A stretch of DNA of 64,000 bases from Saprospiraceae bacterium (lineage in GTDB: Bacteria > Bacteroidota > Bacteroidia > Chitinophagales > Saprospiraceae). Position numbers and translations under genes: made by a program. Under the pieces are notes generated by a model. That model was not told the DNA's origin, did not search any database, and was given only the letters and a program-made list of their open reading frames with translations. Shown piece by piece: positions 1 through 10,700 of this stretch. Location of the stretch: assembly GCA_021604865.1 (NCBI GenBank), contig BQJU01000019.1, positions 1 through 64,000 of the forward strand. The letters run 5' to 3'. Position 1 is the stretch's first letter. Every line of letters begins with the position of its first letter.

Positions 1-9
1 TCTGTTTCA

Positions 10-103
10 GGCGAGCTATTTTGTCACCAGCCTAGGCGCGAAAACCGCGCTTGGCCACTACTAAGCAAGGATTTGAGCAACAACGGCTGGTGACAAAAGA
101 GCC
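10..103. repeat. Nested inverted-repeat element
   Basis: A perfect 14-bp inverted repeat (TTTTGTCACCAGCC at 19-32, complement at 85-98) encloses a small hairpin GCGCG-AAAAC-CGCGC at 36-50. With one gap the outer arms extend towards GCG at 11-13 and CGC at 102-104. The element lies downstream of the esterase gene, which ends at 178 on the minus strand. It carries no open frame of note. It could be a mobile palindromic element or a structured RNA; no function is assigned. Confidence 0.5.
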
Positions 104-136
104 GCATCAAATGGGTAAGTTATTCTTCGCTGACCC

Positions 137-181
137 CTTAGCACTGGCAATTAGCAGGAGCAAGCTCCAAACCTGCACTAA
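137..181 (-). repeat. Partial copy of dispersed GTTTGGA repeat
   Basis: Read on the minus strand this segment starts AGTGCAGGTTTGGAGC and continues CTTGCTCC, forming a GGAGC-AA-GCTCC hairpin. About 20 of 26 aligned bases match the plus strand near 23506-23533. Its first bases resemble the ends of the palindromic elements at 14205, 31713 and 63615. It overlaps the stop codon of the esterase gene. Confidence 0.4.
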
Positions 182-1920
182 TACCTCCAGGAAACCAAAT
201 CAGCCCCCTGCGGAGCCCGATTCTTCACCTCCTCCGTCCACTTGGGAATAAACATACGGTGATAACGCAGACGCGAAATGGCATTAGGCTGAGTATGATC
301 ACCGTTCCAGCAATGTTCGGCGCGGTCGCCATAATCCACTTCGCCATTGTAATGAGGATTAGTGGTTTCTTTGAGAAAATCCTCCATCAGGTAGACCGCA
401 TTATTTAGATAATAATTGTCCATATCCCCACAGTAAATATGGATTTTACCTTCCAATTTCTGACCTAATTTCTCCCAGTCACGTTTAAGAATATAAGCCA
501 AATCGTAATTTTCTTTCCAGTAGTTGGCCACTTCCGCATCTATTTCACCTGTAATTTTATTCCAGATAGGCTTGGGATAGCCATCTTCTCCCACAGGCGA
601 ATAAACCGCCTCCCAGATATCCCATTGTCCTCCTGATCGACTTTTACTTCCTAGTGCCAATTCCATATAATTTTGCCCCTTGACGGTTGATTGCACATTA
701 CCCAGATAGTCACGATGGCCAGGACGTAACAATTTCCCAAAGGCTCCATCCAAATAATAGGCATTTTTATCTTCGTATAAATTGACCAAACAATAGGCCC
801 TGAAATCAATCGGATCGGGGCAGGCAGCATAACACCCGTTGTATTCATCAGGATAAAACGTCTGTACTGCTAGTGCCTCCCAGCCACCAGTGGAGCCTCC
901 ATAAGTAAAACGCGCCCACCCTTCGCCAATGCCTCGATATTGGGCTTCGATATATGGGATCAACTCTTTGGTAATGGCATCACCATAAGGCCCGACATTG
1001 GCGGAATTAACGGCATAGGAATCGTCATAAAAAGGATTGGCATGCTGAATTTCAATGGCGATGACCCGGGGAAAATCCGGTCCTGTCCAGATTTTATAAA
1101 AATCGTAGGCTTCCTGCTGTACAATGTGGTTGTAACAATCCATCTTGAAACGTTCGCTATACACACAGGGCTCTGAGGTATCCGCCGGTTCGGTGCGCCA
1201 ACCGCCAAAGTCACTGGGGAAATGGCCATGCATGATCGCTAACGGATATTTTACCTCCGGATGGTCTGCCCAACCGTGCGGCAACAAGACATGCGCACCC
1301 AGATACATATCTCGGCCCCAGAAATCGCTGAGTAGCTTGGATTTTATCTTAATATGTTTGACATATTCGGTATCCTCAGGTTCAGGAATGGGTGGGATGA
1401 CCTGATCCAGGGAAAGGATAAAATTGCCTCCATTTTCAGGATCGATTTTTATTTTTTTCGGCTTGCTGTAGAGGTTGCCAGGTGCTTTATTCCATTGTTG
1501 GCCCTCGCCACGATCCATCGGCATTTTAACGGTATGCCCATCAATACGCTCGAAGGTTTCATAGACATGAAACAACGCTTGTACCCAGTATTCGCCAGCT
1601 GGAATGTCGTGCAATTTTTCTACAGGGTATCCACTCGAATTAACGTCAAAAGTCCGGCCCTCTGCATTTCCCCATGCTTCAACATCAACACCAAAGACCT
1701 GTTGGGAATTTAAACCATCTCCAATTTGAAAGCGTGGCTCCTGGCTATCATCTTTAGAGATCAGCAATAAGAGTCGGCCATCCAGTTTTTCTTGTTCCAC
1801 GGTATCTGGCAACACCATCGTAAAAGTCAGGCTATCCTGAGATTGCTCCGAATTGCAAGCTGTGCCTAACAGTCCTAATAAGATGGAGAAAAGGCCAATA
1901 TGACGAAATGGGTTTTTCAT
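178..1920 (-). CDS. Secreted esterase-like alpha/beta-hydrolase lipoprotein
   Basis: This 580-residue protein begins with a lipoprotein signal peptide whose lipobox LGTAC puts the acylated cysteine at residue 22. A beta-rich region (about 30-180) precedes an alpha/beta-hydrolase domain resembling the esterase D / enterochelin-esterase family. Visible signatures are YPLAIMHGHFP (about 225-235, oxyanion region) and GGSTGG with candidate nucleophile Ser343. A late AEHCWNGDH segment may supply the catalytic histidine. It is probably anchored to an outer or periplasmic membrane face and hydrolyses an unknown ester. It lies 102 bp after bamA on the same strand, separated by a terminator-like stem, so it is probably transcribed on its own. 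The substrate cannot be told from sequence. Confidence 0.8.
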   Translation of the reverse strand: MKNPFRHIGLFSILLGLLGTACNSEQSQDSLTFTMVLPDTVEQEKLDGRLLLLISKDDSQEPRFQIGDGLNSQQVFGVDVEAWGNAEGRTFDVNSSGYPVEKLHDIPAGEYWVQALFHVYETFERIDGHTVKMPMDRGEGQQWNKAPGNLYSKPKKIKIDPENGGNFILSLDQVIPPIPEPEDTEYVKHIKIKSKLLSDFWGRDMYLGAHVLLPHGWADHPEVKYPLAIMHGHFPSDFGGWRTEPADTSEPCVYSERFKMDCYNHIVQQEAYDFYKIWTGPDFPRVIAIEIQHANPFYDDSYAVNSANVGPYGDAITKELIPYIEAQYRGIGEGWARFTYGGSTGGWEALAVQTFYPDEYNGCYAACPDPIDFRAYCLVNLYEDKNAYYLDGAFGKLLRPGHRDYLGNVQSTVKGQNYMELALGSKSRSGGQWDIWEAVYSPVGEDGYPKPIWNKITGEIDAEVANYWKENYDLAYILKRDWEKLGQKLEGKIHIYCGDMDNYYLNNAVYLMEDFLKETTNPHYNGEVDYGDRAEHCWNGDHTQPNAISRLRYHRMFIPKWTEEVKNRAPQGADLVSWRY

Positions 1921-1963
1921 TTTTTTCCATCAAGGTATGGAATAAATGAAAAGATGCCAATGA

Positions 1964-1995
1964 GGAAGGCGGAAATTTATCAACTTCCGCCTTCC
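1964..1995 (-). terminator. Stem-loop terminator after bamA
   Basis: An 11-bp perfect stem (GGAAGGCGGAA at 1964-1974 with TTCCGCCTTCC at 1985-1995) and a 10-nt loop lie just past the bamA stop codon. The T-tract on the minus strand is weak, so it may be an mRNA-stabilising hairpin rather than a strong intrinsic terminator. Confidence 0.55.
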
Positions 1996-2022
1996 CATAA
2001 CAAATAGGTACAAGCCTATTCT

Positions 2023-4545
2023 TTATTCAGGCTCAAAACCAAGAATAATATTAAAGTCACCCATTGTTTTCAGCGTACCATCATTGGGTTTGTCAAAACC
2101 AATACCATAGTCAAAACCAAGGATACCAAACATAGGCAGGAAGACCCGAAGTCCTAAACCAACAGACCTCTTGATGTCAAAAGGATTGAAGTCCCGCAAT
2201 TCACGCCAGGAGTTACCTCCTTGAGCAAAAGCAAGCACATAAATGGTCGAGCTGGGATTGAGCGATAGTGGGTAGCGCAATTCCAGTGTAAATTTATCGA
2301 AGACTGGCGTCGCCGTATTTCGTCCGTTGATACTGTTGGCTTCCAGTTGCTCTACTTCATATCCGCGTAGAGAGATAATGTCTACCCCGTTAAAAGAAAA
2401 CTGCTGATTGTTGATGCCATCACCACCTAGCTGAAAGCGCTCAAAAGGCGTAGTACCCAATCGCTCATTATAATGCCCCAAGATGCCAATTTTGGCAGAA
2501 GCCTTTAACACCAATTTACCGACCAATGTGGTATACCATTCTGCATCAAAGCGCCATTTGTGGTATTCCAACCAGCGGTAGCGATCGGCAGGTTCCTGGT
2601 CTTCGTAATTCTTATCTTTATCATCAAACAGGGAATAAGGTGGAGTCAACTGTACGGAAAGTGAAAAACGTGAACCTTCCTTTGGAAAAAGCGGATCATT
2701 AATAGTTGACCTTGCAAAAGTCTGTTTGATACTGAAGTTGTTATAATTACCATCCGAAACCAAGTCTCCATCATCCGTTCTGAAGATACCGCTATACCAA
2801 TTGTTTAGGGAAAGCGTTTGGATATTGATGGCAGTATTGGAAATGAAGTTGTCATCTGGCCAGTTAAGGCGGGTACCTATACTTACTGTTCCATTAATGA
2901 TATTGAAGCTTCCGAAGGTAGAAAAACTCCGGTCACCAGTAGTCAAGCGATTGTAGAAGGCTGCAACCGTTAAAGAGTTGGGTTTGTTCCCTCCTAACCA
3001 GGGTTCTGTAAAAGAAATATTGTAAGATTGGTAAAAACGTCCATTAGATTGTGCCCGTAATGACAGGCGCTGTCCGTCGCCCATAGGTACAGGACGCCAG
3101 GCTTTCTTCTTAAAGAAATTCCTCAGGGAGAAGTTGTTAAAGGATACACCAAGTGTTCCAATGACTCCTTGATATCCACCCCACCCTGCCGACAATTCCA
3201 GCTGATCAGAAGGGCGTTCCTCTACAGAATATTCGATATCCACGGTGCCGCGCTGTGGATTTACAGGCGTATTAATACCGAGAGTCTCCGGGTTGAAATA
3301 ACCAAGGTTCATGATCTGACGCTGGGAGCGAATGATATCCGTCCGACTGAACTTCTCACCTGGACGGGTTCGCAATTCCCGGCGAATCACATGCTCGTGG
3401 GTACGATCATTACCTTTGACGATTACTTTGTCAATGGTAGCCTGTGGCCCTTCAAAAATGCGAATCTCGAGATCAATAGAATCATTATCAATAGCCACTT
3501 CAATAGGATCTACCTGAAAAAACAGATATCCATTGTCCATGTACAAGGTACTCACATCCCTACCGTCCTGACTAAAACTCAAGCGGGTTTGCAACAATTC
3601 CTGGTTGTAAATTTCGCCCTTTTCAATCCCAAGTACATTTTGCAATGTCTCGGTATCATAAATCGAATTGCCCTTCCATGAAATATTGCGGAAATAGTAT
3701 TGATTACCCTCGTCGATATTCATTTGAAGCATCAGGTTGCCATCCGGATCCCGCCAGAGGGAATCTTTAGTAATTTGTGCATCCCGATAACCAATCGTGT
3801 TATAAAAACTAATGATCTTCTTTTTGTCCTCCTCATATTCCTCTTTGATGAACTTGGATGACGCAAAAAGTTTACGTTTACGCTTAGTATTGTCTAATTG
3901 TTTACGCAATTTTTTATCCTTTACCTGGTTGTTTCCTACAAAGATAATGTCGTCGATTTTTATCCGTTCCCCTCTGTCCACGTTGAAAACCAGGCGTACG
4001 GAATTAGCACGACTTGAGTCGGCATGTTCTTCTACTTTTGCGTCTACATCCAAATAACCTTTACCGATAAAAAACTCCTCGATCGCTTCTTTGGCATTGA
4101 CCTTGACATTTTCGGTAACAATTCCTCCTTTCAGCAAATATTTATTCAATTCTTCATTCAGGTCGTCGTGGTAGGTCTTTTTGACGCCTTCATAGGAGTA
4201 TTTTGATAAACGAGGCCTTTCCTGTACCACAAGTTCCAGAAAAATCACATCACCGATGGTTTTTTCTTCCAGAATTTGGACGTCAGTAAACAGGCGTAAC
4301 CTCCAGAGGTTTTTGATGGCCTTGGGTATATCAGCACCCGGCACTCTGATCTTATCTCCAACTTTGAGGCCCGAAACACCGATGACGGCATTGTCATCGC
4401 TATAGTTGGCACCAGTCACCTTTATTCCACCAATTTCGTAGTCTTTGGGTTCATCATAATCGTATATGGTGATACTGTCCGCAATTTGTGCTGCTGCAAA
4501 AACGGGGATCAGTGCTATCCAGAGAACAAAAAATAATCTGCTCAT
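2023..4545 (-). CDS. bamA: Outer membrane assembly factor BamA (Omp85 family)
   Basis: This 840-residue protein has a cleavable signal peptide (about 1-19, ending AAAQ), about five POTRA modules (25-430, for example IDDIIFVGNNQVKDKKL and IDKVIVKGNDRTHEHVIRRE) and a C-terminal 16-strand Omp85 barrel (about 450-840). It inserts beta-barrel proteins into the outer membrane. The chain ends FNIILGFEPE, so the usual terminal aromatic residue is displaced by a few residues. It follows uppS on the same strand after 290 bp, an order common in Bacteroidota, where an additional small outer-membrane gene often sits between them but is not present here. Family identification is firm. Confidence 0.95.
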   Translation of the reverse strand: MSRLFFVLWIALIPVFAAAQIADSITIYDYDEPKDYEIGGIKVTGANYSDDNAVIGVSGLKVGDKIRVPGADIPKAIKNLWRLRLFTDVQILEEKTIGDVIFLELVVQERPRLSKYSYEGVKKTYHDDLNEELNKYLLKGGIVTENVKVNAKEAIEEFFIGKGYLDVDAKVEEHADSSRANSVRLVFNVDRGERIKIDDIIFVGNNQVKDKKLRKQLDNTKRKRKLFASSKFIKEEYEEDKKKIISFYNTIGYRDAQITKDSLWRDPDGNLMLQMNIDEGNQYYFRNISWKGNSIYDTETLQNVLGIEKGEIYNQELLQTRLSFSQDGRDVSTLYMDNGYLFFQVDPIEVAIDNDSIDLEIRIFEGPQATIDKVIVKGNDRTHEHVIRRELRTRPGEKFSRTDIIRSQRQIMNLGYFNPETLGINTPVNPQRGTVDIEYSVEERPSDQLELSAGWGGYQGVIGTLGVSFNNFSLRNFFKKKAWRPVPMGDGQRLSLRAQSNGRFYQSYNISFTEPWLGGNKPNSLTVAAFYNRLTTGDRSFSTFGSFNIINGTVSIGTRLNWPDDNFISNTAINIQTLSLNNWYSGIFRTDDGDLVSDGNYNNFSIKQTFARSTINDPLFPKEGSRFSLSVQLTPPYSLFDDKDKNYEDQEPADRYRWLEYHKWRFDAEWYTTLVGKLVLKASAKIGILGHYNERLGTTPFERFQLGGDGINNQQFSFNGVDIISLRGYEVEQLEANSINGRNTATPVFDKFTLELRYPLSLNPSSTIYVLAFAQGGNSWRELRDFNPFDIKRSVGLGLRVFLPMFGILGFDYGIGFDKPNDGTLKTMGDFNIILGFEPE

Positions 4546-4835
4546 TCCTATTTCCTATCTTATCTTTAAAAACGGGCAATCGCTAAACGATTTGGATCAA
4601 CAGGCTTTCGCCCGGAGTCAACAAGAGAACGATTGCCAGTGCCACCCGTTGCCTCCTCCGTATAAATTAACAGAATCTTCTTTGATAAATGCCGTGATTA
4701 AGCCAAAATGTGAAGCGGAAACGACCAGTAGAAGCACCGGTTTACATTTTTTGATTGACTTTCCTACGTAAGATTCATCATAGAACCTAAAATCTTGTTT
4801 ATCAAAGAGTCTTCTTGCTTACAATCGGTTGTATG
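4546..4835. other. Intergenic region between uppS and bamA
   Basis: About 290 bp without a credible gene on either strand. I see no strong stem-loop or perfect TAnnTTTG box here. It may hold a bamA promoter that I cannot define. Confidence 0.5.
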
Positions 4836-5579
4836 TTATGGGACCAATTGCTCGCTTATTTTCCCAAACCGGCGTTCCCGGTTCTGGTAATCAATTATTG
4901 CTTGGTATAAATGTTCCTTATTATAATCTGGCCAGAAAACTGGTGAGAAGTGTAATTCCGCATAAGCGACCTGCCACAACAGAAAATTACTCAAACGGTG
5001 TTCTCCACTAGTTCTGATCAACAATTCCGGATCGGGAATATCATGCGTACTTAGGGAAGCAGAGAACAAAGTCTCATTAATATCTGCCGGGTCAAGTTTT
5101 TGTTGGCTTACTTGTGTAGCCAGGTTTTTTACTGCCTCGAGTATTTCCCACTTAGCACTGTAATTCAGCGCCAAGACCAAAGTCATTCGGGTATTGTTGC
5201 GGGTATTGTGAATGCCGTCGAGCAACGCTTTTCTGGTAGAATCGGGCAACTGACTAATATCGCCAATAGCCTGGAGGCGAATATCATTTTTATTGAGGGT
5301 ATTAATCTCCTTATGCAGGGTTTCTACCAACAACTTCATAAGCGCCCCCACTTCCAACTTGGGGCGATTCCAGTTTTCGGTAGAAAACGCATACAAGGTC
5401 AAATATTCCACCCCTAGTTCAGCAGCAGCTTCCGTAGTTTCACGGACTGCCCTGACTCCATTTCGGTGACCAAAAACCCTGGGTTTTCCATGTTGTTTGG
5501 CCCAGCGGCCATTGCCATCCATAATGACGGCAATGTGTCGGGGCAATTTTTCGAGATTTATTTTTGACTTTAAATCCAT
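4836..5579 (-). CDS. uppS: Isoprenyl transferase (undecaprenyl diphosphate synthase type)
   Basis: The 247-residue protein matches the cis-prenyltransferase family over its full length. The substrate-binding motif HIAVIMDGNGRWAK has the catalytic Asp at residue 21, and LTLYAFSTENWNRP and the late ELLIRTSGEHRLSNFLLWQ motif are present. It condenses isopentenyl diphosphate onto farnesyl diphosphate to make the C55 lipid carrier used for peptidoglycan and O-antigen building blocks. It is cytosolic or membrane-associated. It is the first gene ahead of bamA and is divergent from the M3 peptidase gene. Confidence 0.95.
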   Translation of the reverse strand: MDLKSKINLEKLPRHIAVIMDGNGRWAKQHGKPRVFGHRNGVRAVRETTEAAAELGVEYLTLYAFSTENWNRPKLEVGALMKLLVETLHKEINTLNKNDIRLQAIGDISQLPDSTRKALLDGIHNTRNNTRMTLVLALNYSAKWEILEAVKNLATQVSQQKLDPADINETLFSASLSTHDIPDPELLIRTSGEHRLSNFLLWQVAYAELHFSPVFWPDYNKEHLYQAIIDYQNRERRFGKISEQLVP

Positions 5580-5646
5580 CTTATTCTCTTCAACAATTCT
5601 GATCCCTGAACCTTCGGGATTATACCCTGGTTTTGGAAAATTCCCA

Positions 5647-5654
5647 CAAAATTA
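5647..5654 (-). promoter_or_regulatory. Candidate -7 box for uppS
   Basis: On the minus strand the sequence reads TAATTTTG, an exact match to the Bacteroidota -7 consensus TAnnTTTG, about 70 bp ahead of the uppS start. No well-spaced -33 TTG is evident. Confidence 0.4.
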
Positions 5655-5722
5655 CGAAAACTAAAGCAATTACTCGCTTGAAATTCTGTTTCAGGTAGAT
5701 AGTTATCACCTGTAAGTCCGAA

Positions 5723-5756
5723 TTTTGAACATTTTTGACAAAACTGTAGTAATTTG
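5723..5756 (+). promoter_or_regulatory. Candidate promoter for the M3 peptidase gene
   Basis: TTTTG at 5723-5727 and TAATTTG at 5750-5756 are separated by 22 bp, close to the Bacteroidota -33/-7 arrangement. A start site near 5763 would exclude the in-frame TTG at 5754 as start codon and supports the ATG at 5829. Confidence 0.4.
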
Positions 5757-5828
5757 CGAACTCTCAACTTCATGAGTTTGTTGGGATTTGTCAAAGAACC
5801 ATTTAATATTGAAAAAGAGACAAAACTA

Positions 5829-7523
5829 ATGAGTTTTGAAACCTACACTTACCAACGCCCGGATGTAGAAACTTTTCGAGCGCGCTTTCAAACCTTGCTG
5901 ACCAAATTTCGGGAAGCAACCAATTTCCAAGAACAGAATCAGGTATTCGAACCCATTAATGAGATGCGTACCGAATTCCTTTCGATGTATAATATTTGCC
6001 ACATTCGGCATACCAATGATACGCGCGATAAATTTTATGAGGTCGAAAATAATTTTTTTGACCAGCACATGCCTACCTACCAAGCGCTCAATACGGAGTT
6101 TTACAAAACCCTGTTAGATTCTTCATTTCGCAAACAATTGGAAGAAACGTGGGGCAAGCAACTTTTTGTTATTGCCGAATTGAGTTTAAAAACCTTTAAA
6201 CCTCAAATCCTGGAAGACTTACAGGAAGAAAACCGCCTGAGTAGCGAATACACTAAACTCAAGGCCGGGGCTAAAATTAAGTTTCGAGGCAAAGAATATA
6301 ATTTGTCCTCCATCCAAGTAGAGGAAATTTCCAAAGACCGGGAAATACGCCAGGCCGCAGCGGAAGCCAAATGGGCCTTCTTTGCTGAAAATGGATCAAC
6401 GTTTGACCGCCTTTATGATGAATTGGTAAAAGTACGGCACAGCATTGCCAACAAACTGGGTTATGAGAATTTTATCGAACTGGGTTATGCGCGTATGTTG
6501 CGCAGCGATTATAATGCACAAATGGTTGCCAAGTTTCGGGAACAGATCTGCAAACATATCGTCCCAATTACTAGCAAGCTCTATGAACGGCAGCGGGATC
6601 GCCTGGGACTCGAGCAGTTGAAATACTATGATGTAGATTTTCGTTTTGCATCCGGCAACCCACAACCCAAAGGCAATCCGGAATGGATTATAAATAATGC
6701 GGTTAGCATGTATTCGGAATTATCGCCCGATACTCATAATTTCTTCAGCTTTATGCTGGACAATCAGTTGATGGACCTGACCACTCGTCCCGGCAAAGCT
6801 ACTGGTGGTTATTGTACTTATATCGGCAAATACCAAGCACCCTATATTTTTTCCAATTTCAATGGCACTAGTGGCGACATTGATGTGCTGACCCATGAAG
6901 CAGGTCATGCCTTCCAGGTTTTCTCCAGCCGTGAATTGGGCATCAACGAATATAACTGGCCCACCTTTGAGGCTTGCGAAATTCATTCCATGAGCATGGA
7001 GTTTTTTACCTGGCCCTGGATGCAGCTGTTTTTTGAAAAAGATACCGACAAATATAAATTCGCCCATCTTTCAAATGCGCTGTGTTTTCTTCCTTATGGT
7101 GTAGCGGTGGATGAATTTCAGCACTTTGTTTACGAAAACCCTGAGATCAGCCCGGCAGAACGTAACAAAGCCTGGAGGGAAATTGAAAAAAAATACCTGC
7201 CACACCTTGATTACGATGGCAATGAATATCTCGAAAAAGGCGGATTCTGGCACAAACAAAGTCACATCTTTTCTGCTCCATTTTATTATATAGATTATGT
7301 GCTCGCCGAAATTTGTGCTTTTCAGTTTTGGAAAAAAGATCGGGAAGATCACCAGAATGCCTGGAGTGATTACCTAACCTTATGTCGAGCCGGTGGTAGC
7401 AAATCTTTTCTTGAACTCGTAACGCTGGCAAATTTACATTCCCCTTTTGAAGAAGCCGCAGTTGCCTCCGTGGTGGGCGAAATAGAAGGCTGGCTGGAAG
7501 CGGTGGATGATAAGAAATTTTAA
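5829..7523 (+). CDS. M3 family oligoendopeptidase (PepF-like)
   Basis: From the chosen ATG the protein has 564 residues and shows the M3 zinc-metallopeptidase signature HEAGH at residues 356-360, with the third ligand expected in the downstream FEACEIHSMSMEFF segment. It has no signal peptide and should degrade oligopeptides in the cytosol. The frame is open from a TTG at 5754 and another ATG at 5772, but the protein starting MSFETYTYQRPDVETF resembles family N-termini and a candidate promoter overlaps the earlier start. The gene is monocistronic and divergent from uppS. Length and motifs are normal for the family. Confidence 0.92.
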   Translation: MSFETYTYQRPDVETFRARFQTLLTKFREATNFQEQNQVFEPINEMRTEFLSMYNICHIRHTNDTRDKFYEVENNFFDQHMPTYQALNTEFYKTLLDSSFRKQLEETWGKQLFVIAELSLKTFKPQILEDLQEENRLSSEYTKLKAGAKIKFRGKEYNLSSIQVEEISKDREIRQAAAEAKWAFFAENGSTFDRLYDELVKVRHSIANKLGYENFIELGYARMLRSDYNAQMVAKFREQICKHIVPITSKLYERQRDRLGLEQLKYYDVDFRFASGNPQPKGNPEWIINNAVSMYSELSPDTHNFFSFMLDNQLMDLTTRPGKATGGYCTYIGKYQAPYIFSNFNGTSGDIDVLTHEAGHAFQVFSSRELGINEYNWPTFEACEIHSMSMEFFTWPWMQLFFEKDTDKYKFAHLSNALCFLPYGVAVDEFQHFVYENPEISPAERNKAWREIEKKYLPHLDYDGNEYLEKGGFWHKQSHIFSAPFYYIDYVLAEICAFQFWKKDREDHQNAWSDYLTLCRAGGSKSFLELVTLANLHSPFEEAAVASVVGEIEGWLEAVDDKKF

Positions 7524-7645
7524 AAGGAAGAACACTTTATTTCCAACCTAAAAATAAGCACAGCACCCGGCCCTCCTTAACGGAATGACCGGGGCTGCTT
7601 CACCGTTCTCCCATTTATGGGAAAATAACAGTGCAACTCAATCTG

Positions 7646-7711
7646 AAAGCTTGTTTGGAGGCCGACCTTTAAAGCCTTTACAGCCAAATTGTTGACCTCC
7701 AAACATGTTCT
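7646..7711. repeat. Short palindromic intergenic element (copy A)
   Basis: GCTTGTTTGGAGG at 7649-7661 and its near-complement GACCTCCAAACATG at 7694-7707 form inverted ends (12-bp arms 7652-7663 and 7694-7705 with one G-T). They match the ends of the elements at 14205-14533, 31713-31786 and 63615-63688, but the inner GCTGAAGCTTC core is missing. It sits between two convergent genes just past the PKD-protein gene end. Confidence 0.6.
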
Positions 7712-7721
7712 GAAAAGATCA

Positions 7722-10700
7722 TTACCGTAATAGCGTCACATCTCCTTCTTTTACAACTTCCATCAGCTGGCCACAAGCATTTACAGTAGCTTTCAGGCGC
7801 CATACATAAACGCCAGATTTGACTTGTTTGCCATTTTTGGCACCATCCCATCCCTCCGTTGGATTTTCTGAACGGTATAGTTGATTGCCCCAGCGATCGA
7901 AGATGTTCATCTCAAATTTGTCGACCGCAATATCTAAAGATGCAATAGGCAAAAATCGATCATTCACACCGTCTTCGTTGGGAGAAAAGGCATTGGGAAT
8001 ATACATCGCCTGCAAAACACTATGCTCTTCATAATCGACAGTGAAGCTTTGTTCTACTGTTTCACAGGTATTGCTGACCATCAAAGTATAAGTGCCCGGT
8101 TCCGCAACTAACCTATCTTCTAGTATAGAGCCATCATCCCAAAGGTAAGTCAGGTCACTGCCGCCACCAGAAAGCACATCGACTTCCAGTGTAGTCTCCA
8201 GTAAATCACAAGGCAGGAAGAACTCTTTTGCGCTAACCTGCAATTCCGGTAGCGCCTCAATCTGGAAGGGCATTTCCTGGGTACACCCATTGGCATCAAG
8301 CGAATAGAGCGTGTAGTCTCCAGAAGGAAGATCCTCAAAAAGATTATCGTTTTGGAAGTTCTGCCCATCAATTGAATAGGTGAAAGGGCCATTGCCACCT
8401 TGTACATCAGCTTCCATCCGGCCGGAGTTTTCGTTTGGACAACTTTCTTCGGTGCTAACAGTAACACTCGGCGTTGCGTAAGCCATAACCATTACATTTA
8501 TAATAGAGTCACAACCGGCTGCATTGGTCAATGTGATTTCTTCCAGATCACCAGCCGAGAGTTCCATACCATTGTATTGTATCGTTTCTCCTGCGCAAAC
8601 ATCGAGTTGTAGTTGTTCAACAGAAGAAGGTAATGCCAGGACCGAAACGCTAACAGTGGAATCACAACCAGCGGCATTAACTAATACAAAATCCTGCTGA
8701 TCACCAATAGAAAGTTCAACGCCATCATAAAAGACCGTTTCGCCAGGACAGGCTCCCAATTCCAGTAAGGAGTCGTCAACCTCAATGAGGTCAATCGTCA
8801 CCATTTCCGTAGAATCACAACCCGTTATAGAAGTATAGGTAACGGTAAAGGTCGTATCACTTGTAAAATTCATGCCATTGTAGGATACAACATCTCCCTC
8901 ACACCCTGAGAAAGCAACCGAATGGACCATATCATCCGGGCAATCCAGAAACAATAACCAGTTGATTTCCACTTCATCATCACAACCGACCAGAGCCGTA
9001 TCTATCCGTATTTCGTAAGCACTGACATCCTCTGGGAAGGTTAATGAATCTAATTCCAGGGTATAATTGGTCGCCAAAACATTGGCAAACTGATAAAATC
9101 CACTGCCGTCGGAGGTCACTGTATTGGTTACGGTATTCGCCACTAAAAGATTGATGTCAATACCGCTAACCAATGTATCCGGGCCATCAATAATGCCATT
9201 TTCGTTTACATCAAAATAGACATTACCTTCAAAGGTGCCAAAGCCATCATAAAATTCCAAAGAGAGCACGCCGGAATTGAGTACGCAACCTTGTGTACTA
9301 ACCATTTCCAAATAATAATCACCATCCTCATCGGCAATAAGATCCGTTTGTGTACCATTAGGTCCTGGAATGGGTGCGCCGTTAAAATACCACTGGTAAG
9401 AAACAACTCCGGGTATAAGTGGCATACACAAAGTATCTGGACGACAGCGGGTATGACAACCAGAAGGCACCTTGCTAATATCCGGTCCAGCCGTGATGCT
9501 TAGCGTATTACTCTCGGTCTCACAGCCAAATTCATTGATGGCTCGTACATAATAATCACCGGCAGCCGCTGTGGTCATATTGGTGCCTACCTCTCCGGTA
9601 TTCCAGATATAATCCAATGCAGGGTCAGGGCTCACTACACTAAATGTCGTTTCTGTGCTTTCGCAAATAAGTCCTGCCACCGAAGCGACAATCTGAATAT
9701 TAGCGGGTAAAGGATGTACCGTAATTGAAAAGGTCATCACATTGCTACAGCTATTCTGATCGGTAACTGTCAGAGAAATTTCATAGTCGCCGGCCAACAA
9801 TTGATTGCCCCGGTCATCGGAATATTCCGTTCCTGGCCCAATATCTCCATTTGACCACTGATAGGTATAACCTGTGGTTTCAATGGCTTCTAGGAAGATA
9901 TCTTCTCCTTGGCAAGCTTCGTAACTCAGATAAAAATAAGCTGTTGGTTGCTGATATTCATTAAATGTTACTACGCGAATTGGAGCTTCAGGAGCAGGCA
10001 ATACATCTATGGTAACCGCTAGAGGTTCGTAGCTACAGCCATCAACATCAGTAATGGTTACGTTATAAATACCTGCCTCTCCAACTGTAATCGTTTCGGT
10101 AGTATCTCCGGTTGACCAGGCCCAGATTGTCCCACCTGCCGGAGGAGTCAACACCGTACTATCCCCCTCACAAAGAGGAGAAGGAATAGACAGGCTGATA
10201 TCTCCGGCCAGGCTATTGGGCTCTATGGTAATGGTGCGGGTAAAGCTATTGGAACATCCGTAGATGCTTTGCGCAAATAAGGTGACGGTGTAAGTCCCTG
10301 GATTGGCAAATACATGATAAGTATCAAACAAATTTGATGTATTGGCATCACCACTACCCGGATCGCCAAAGTCCCAATGTACATAGGTTACAGTAGAGGA
10401 TACATCGGCCACAAAATTGGAAGCTGTACGCTCACAATTAACTACCGGCTCTTCAAAACTGACTGGTGGCGGAGGATAAACGGTTAACGTTTTTACAATC
10501 GTAGAGGTACAACCCGAACCAGCCGTAATGGTCAAACTCACATCGTAATCACCTGGATTGTCAAAAATGTGCGTTGGATTTTGATCTATGGAGGTGTTGT
10601 TCACACCACTTCCCGGATCACCAAAGTCCCAGGACCAGGAGGTAATGCTATTGCCTGGAAGGAAAGTAGACAGATCTGCAAAAGCGACAACTTCACTTGG

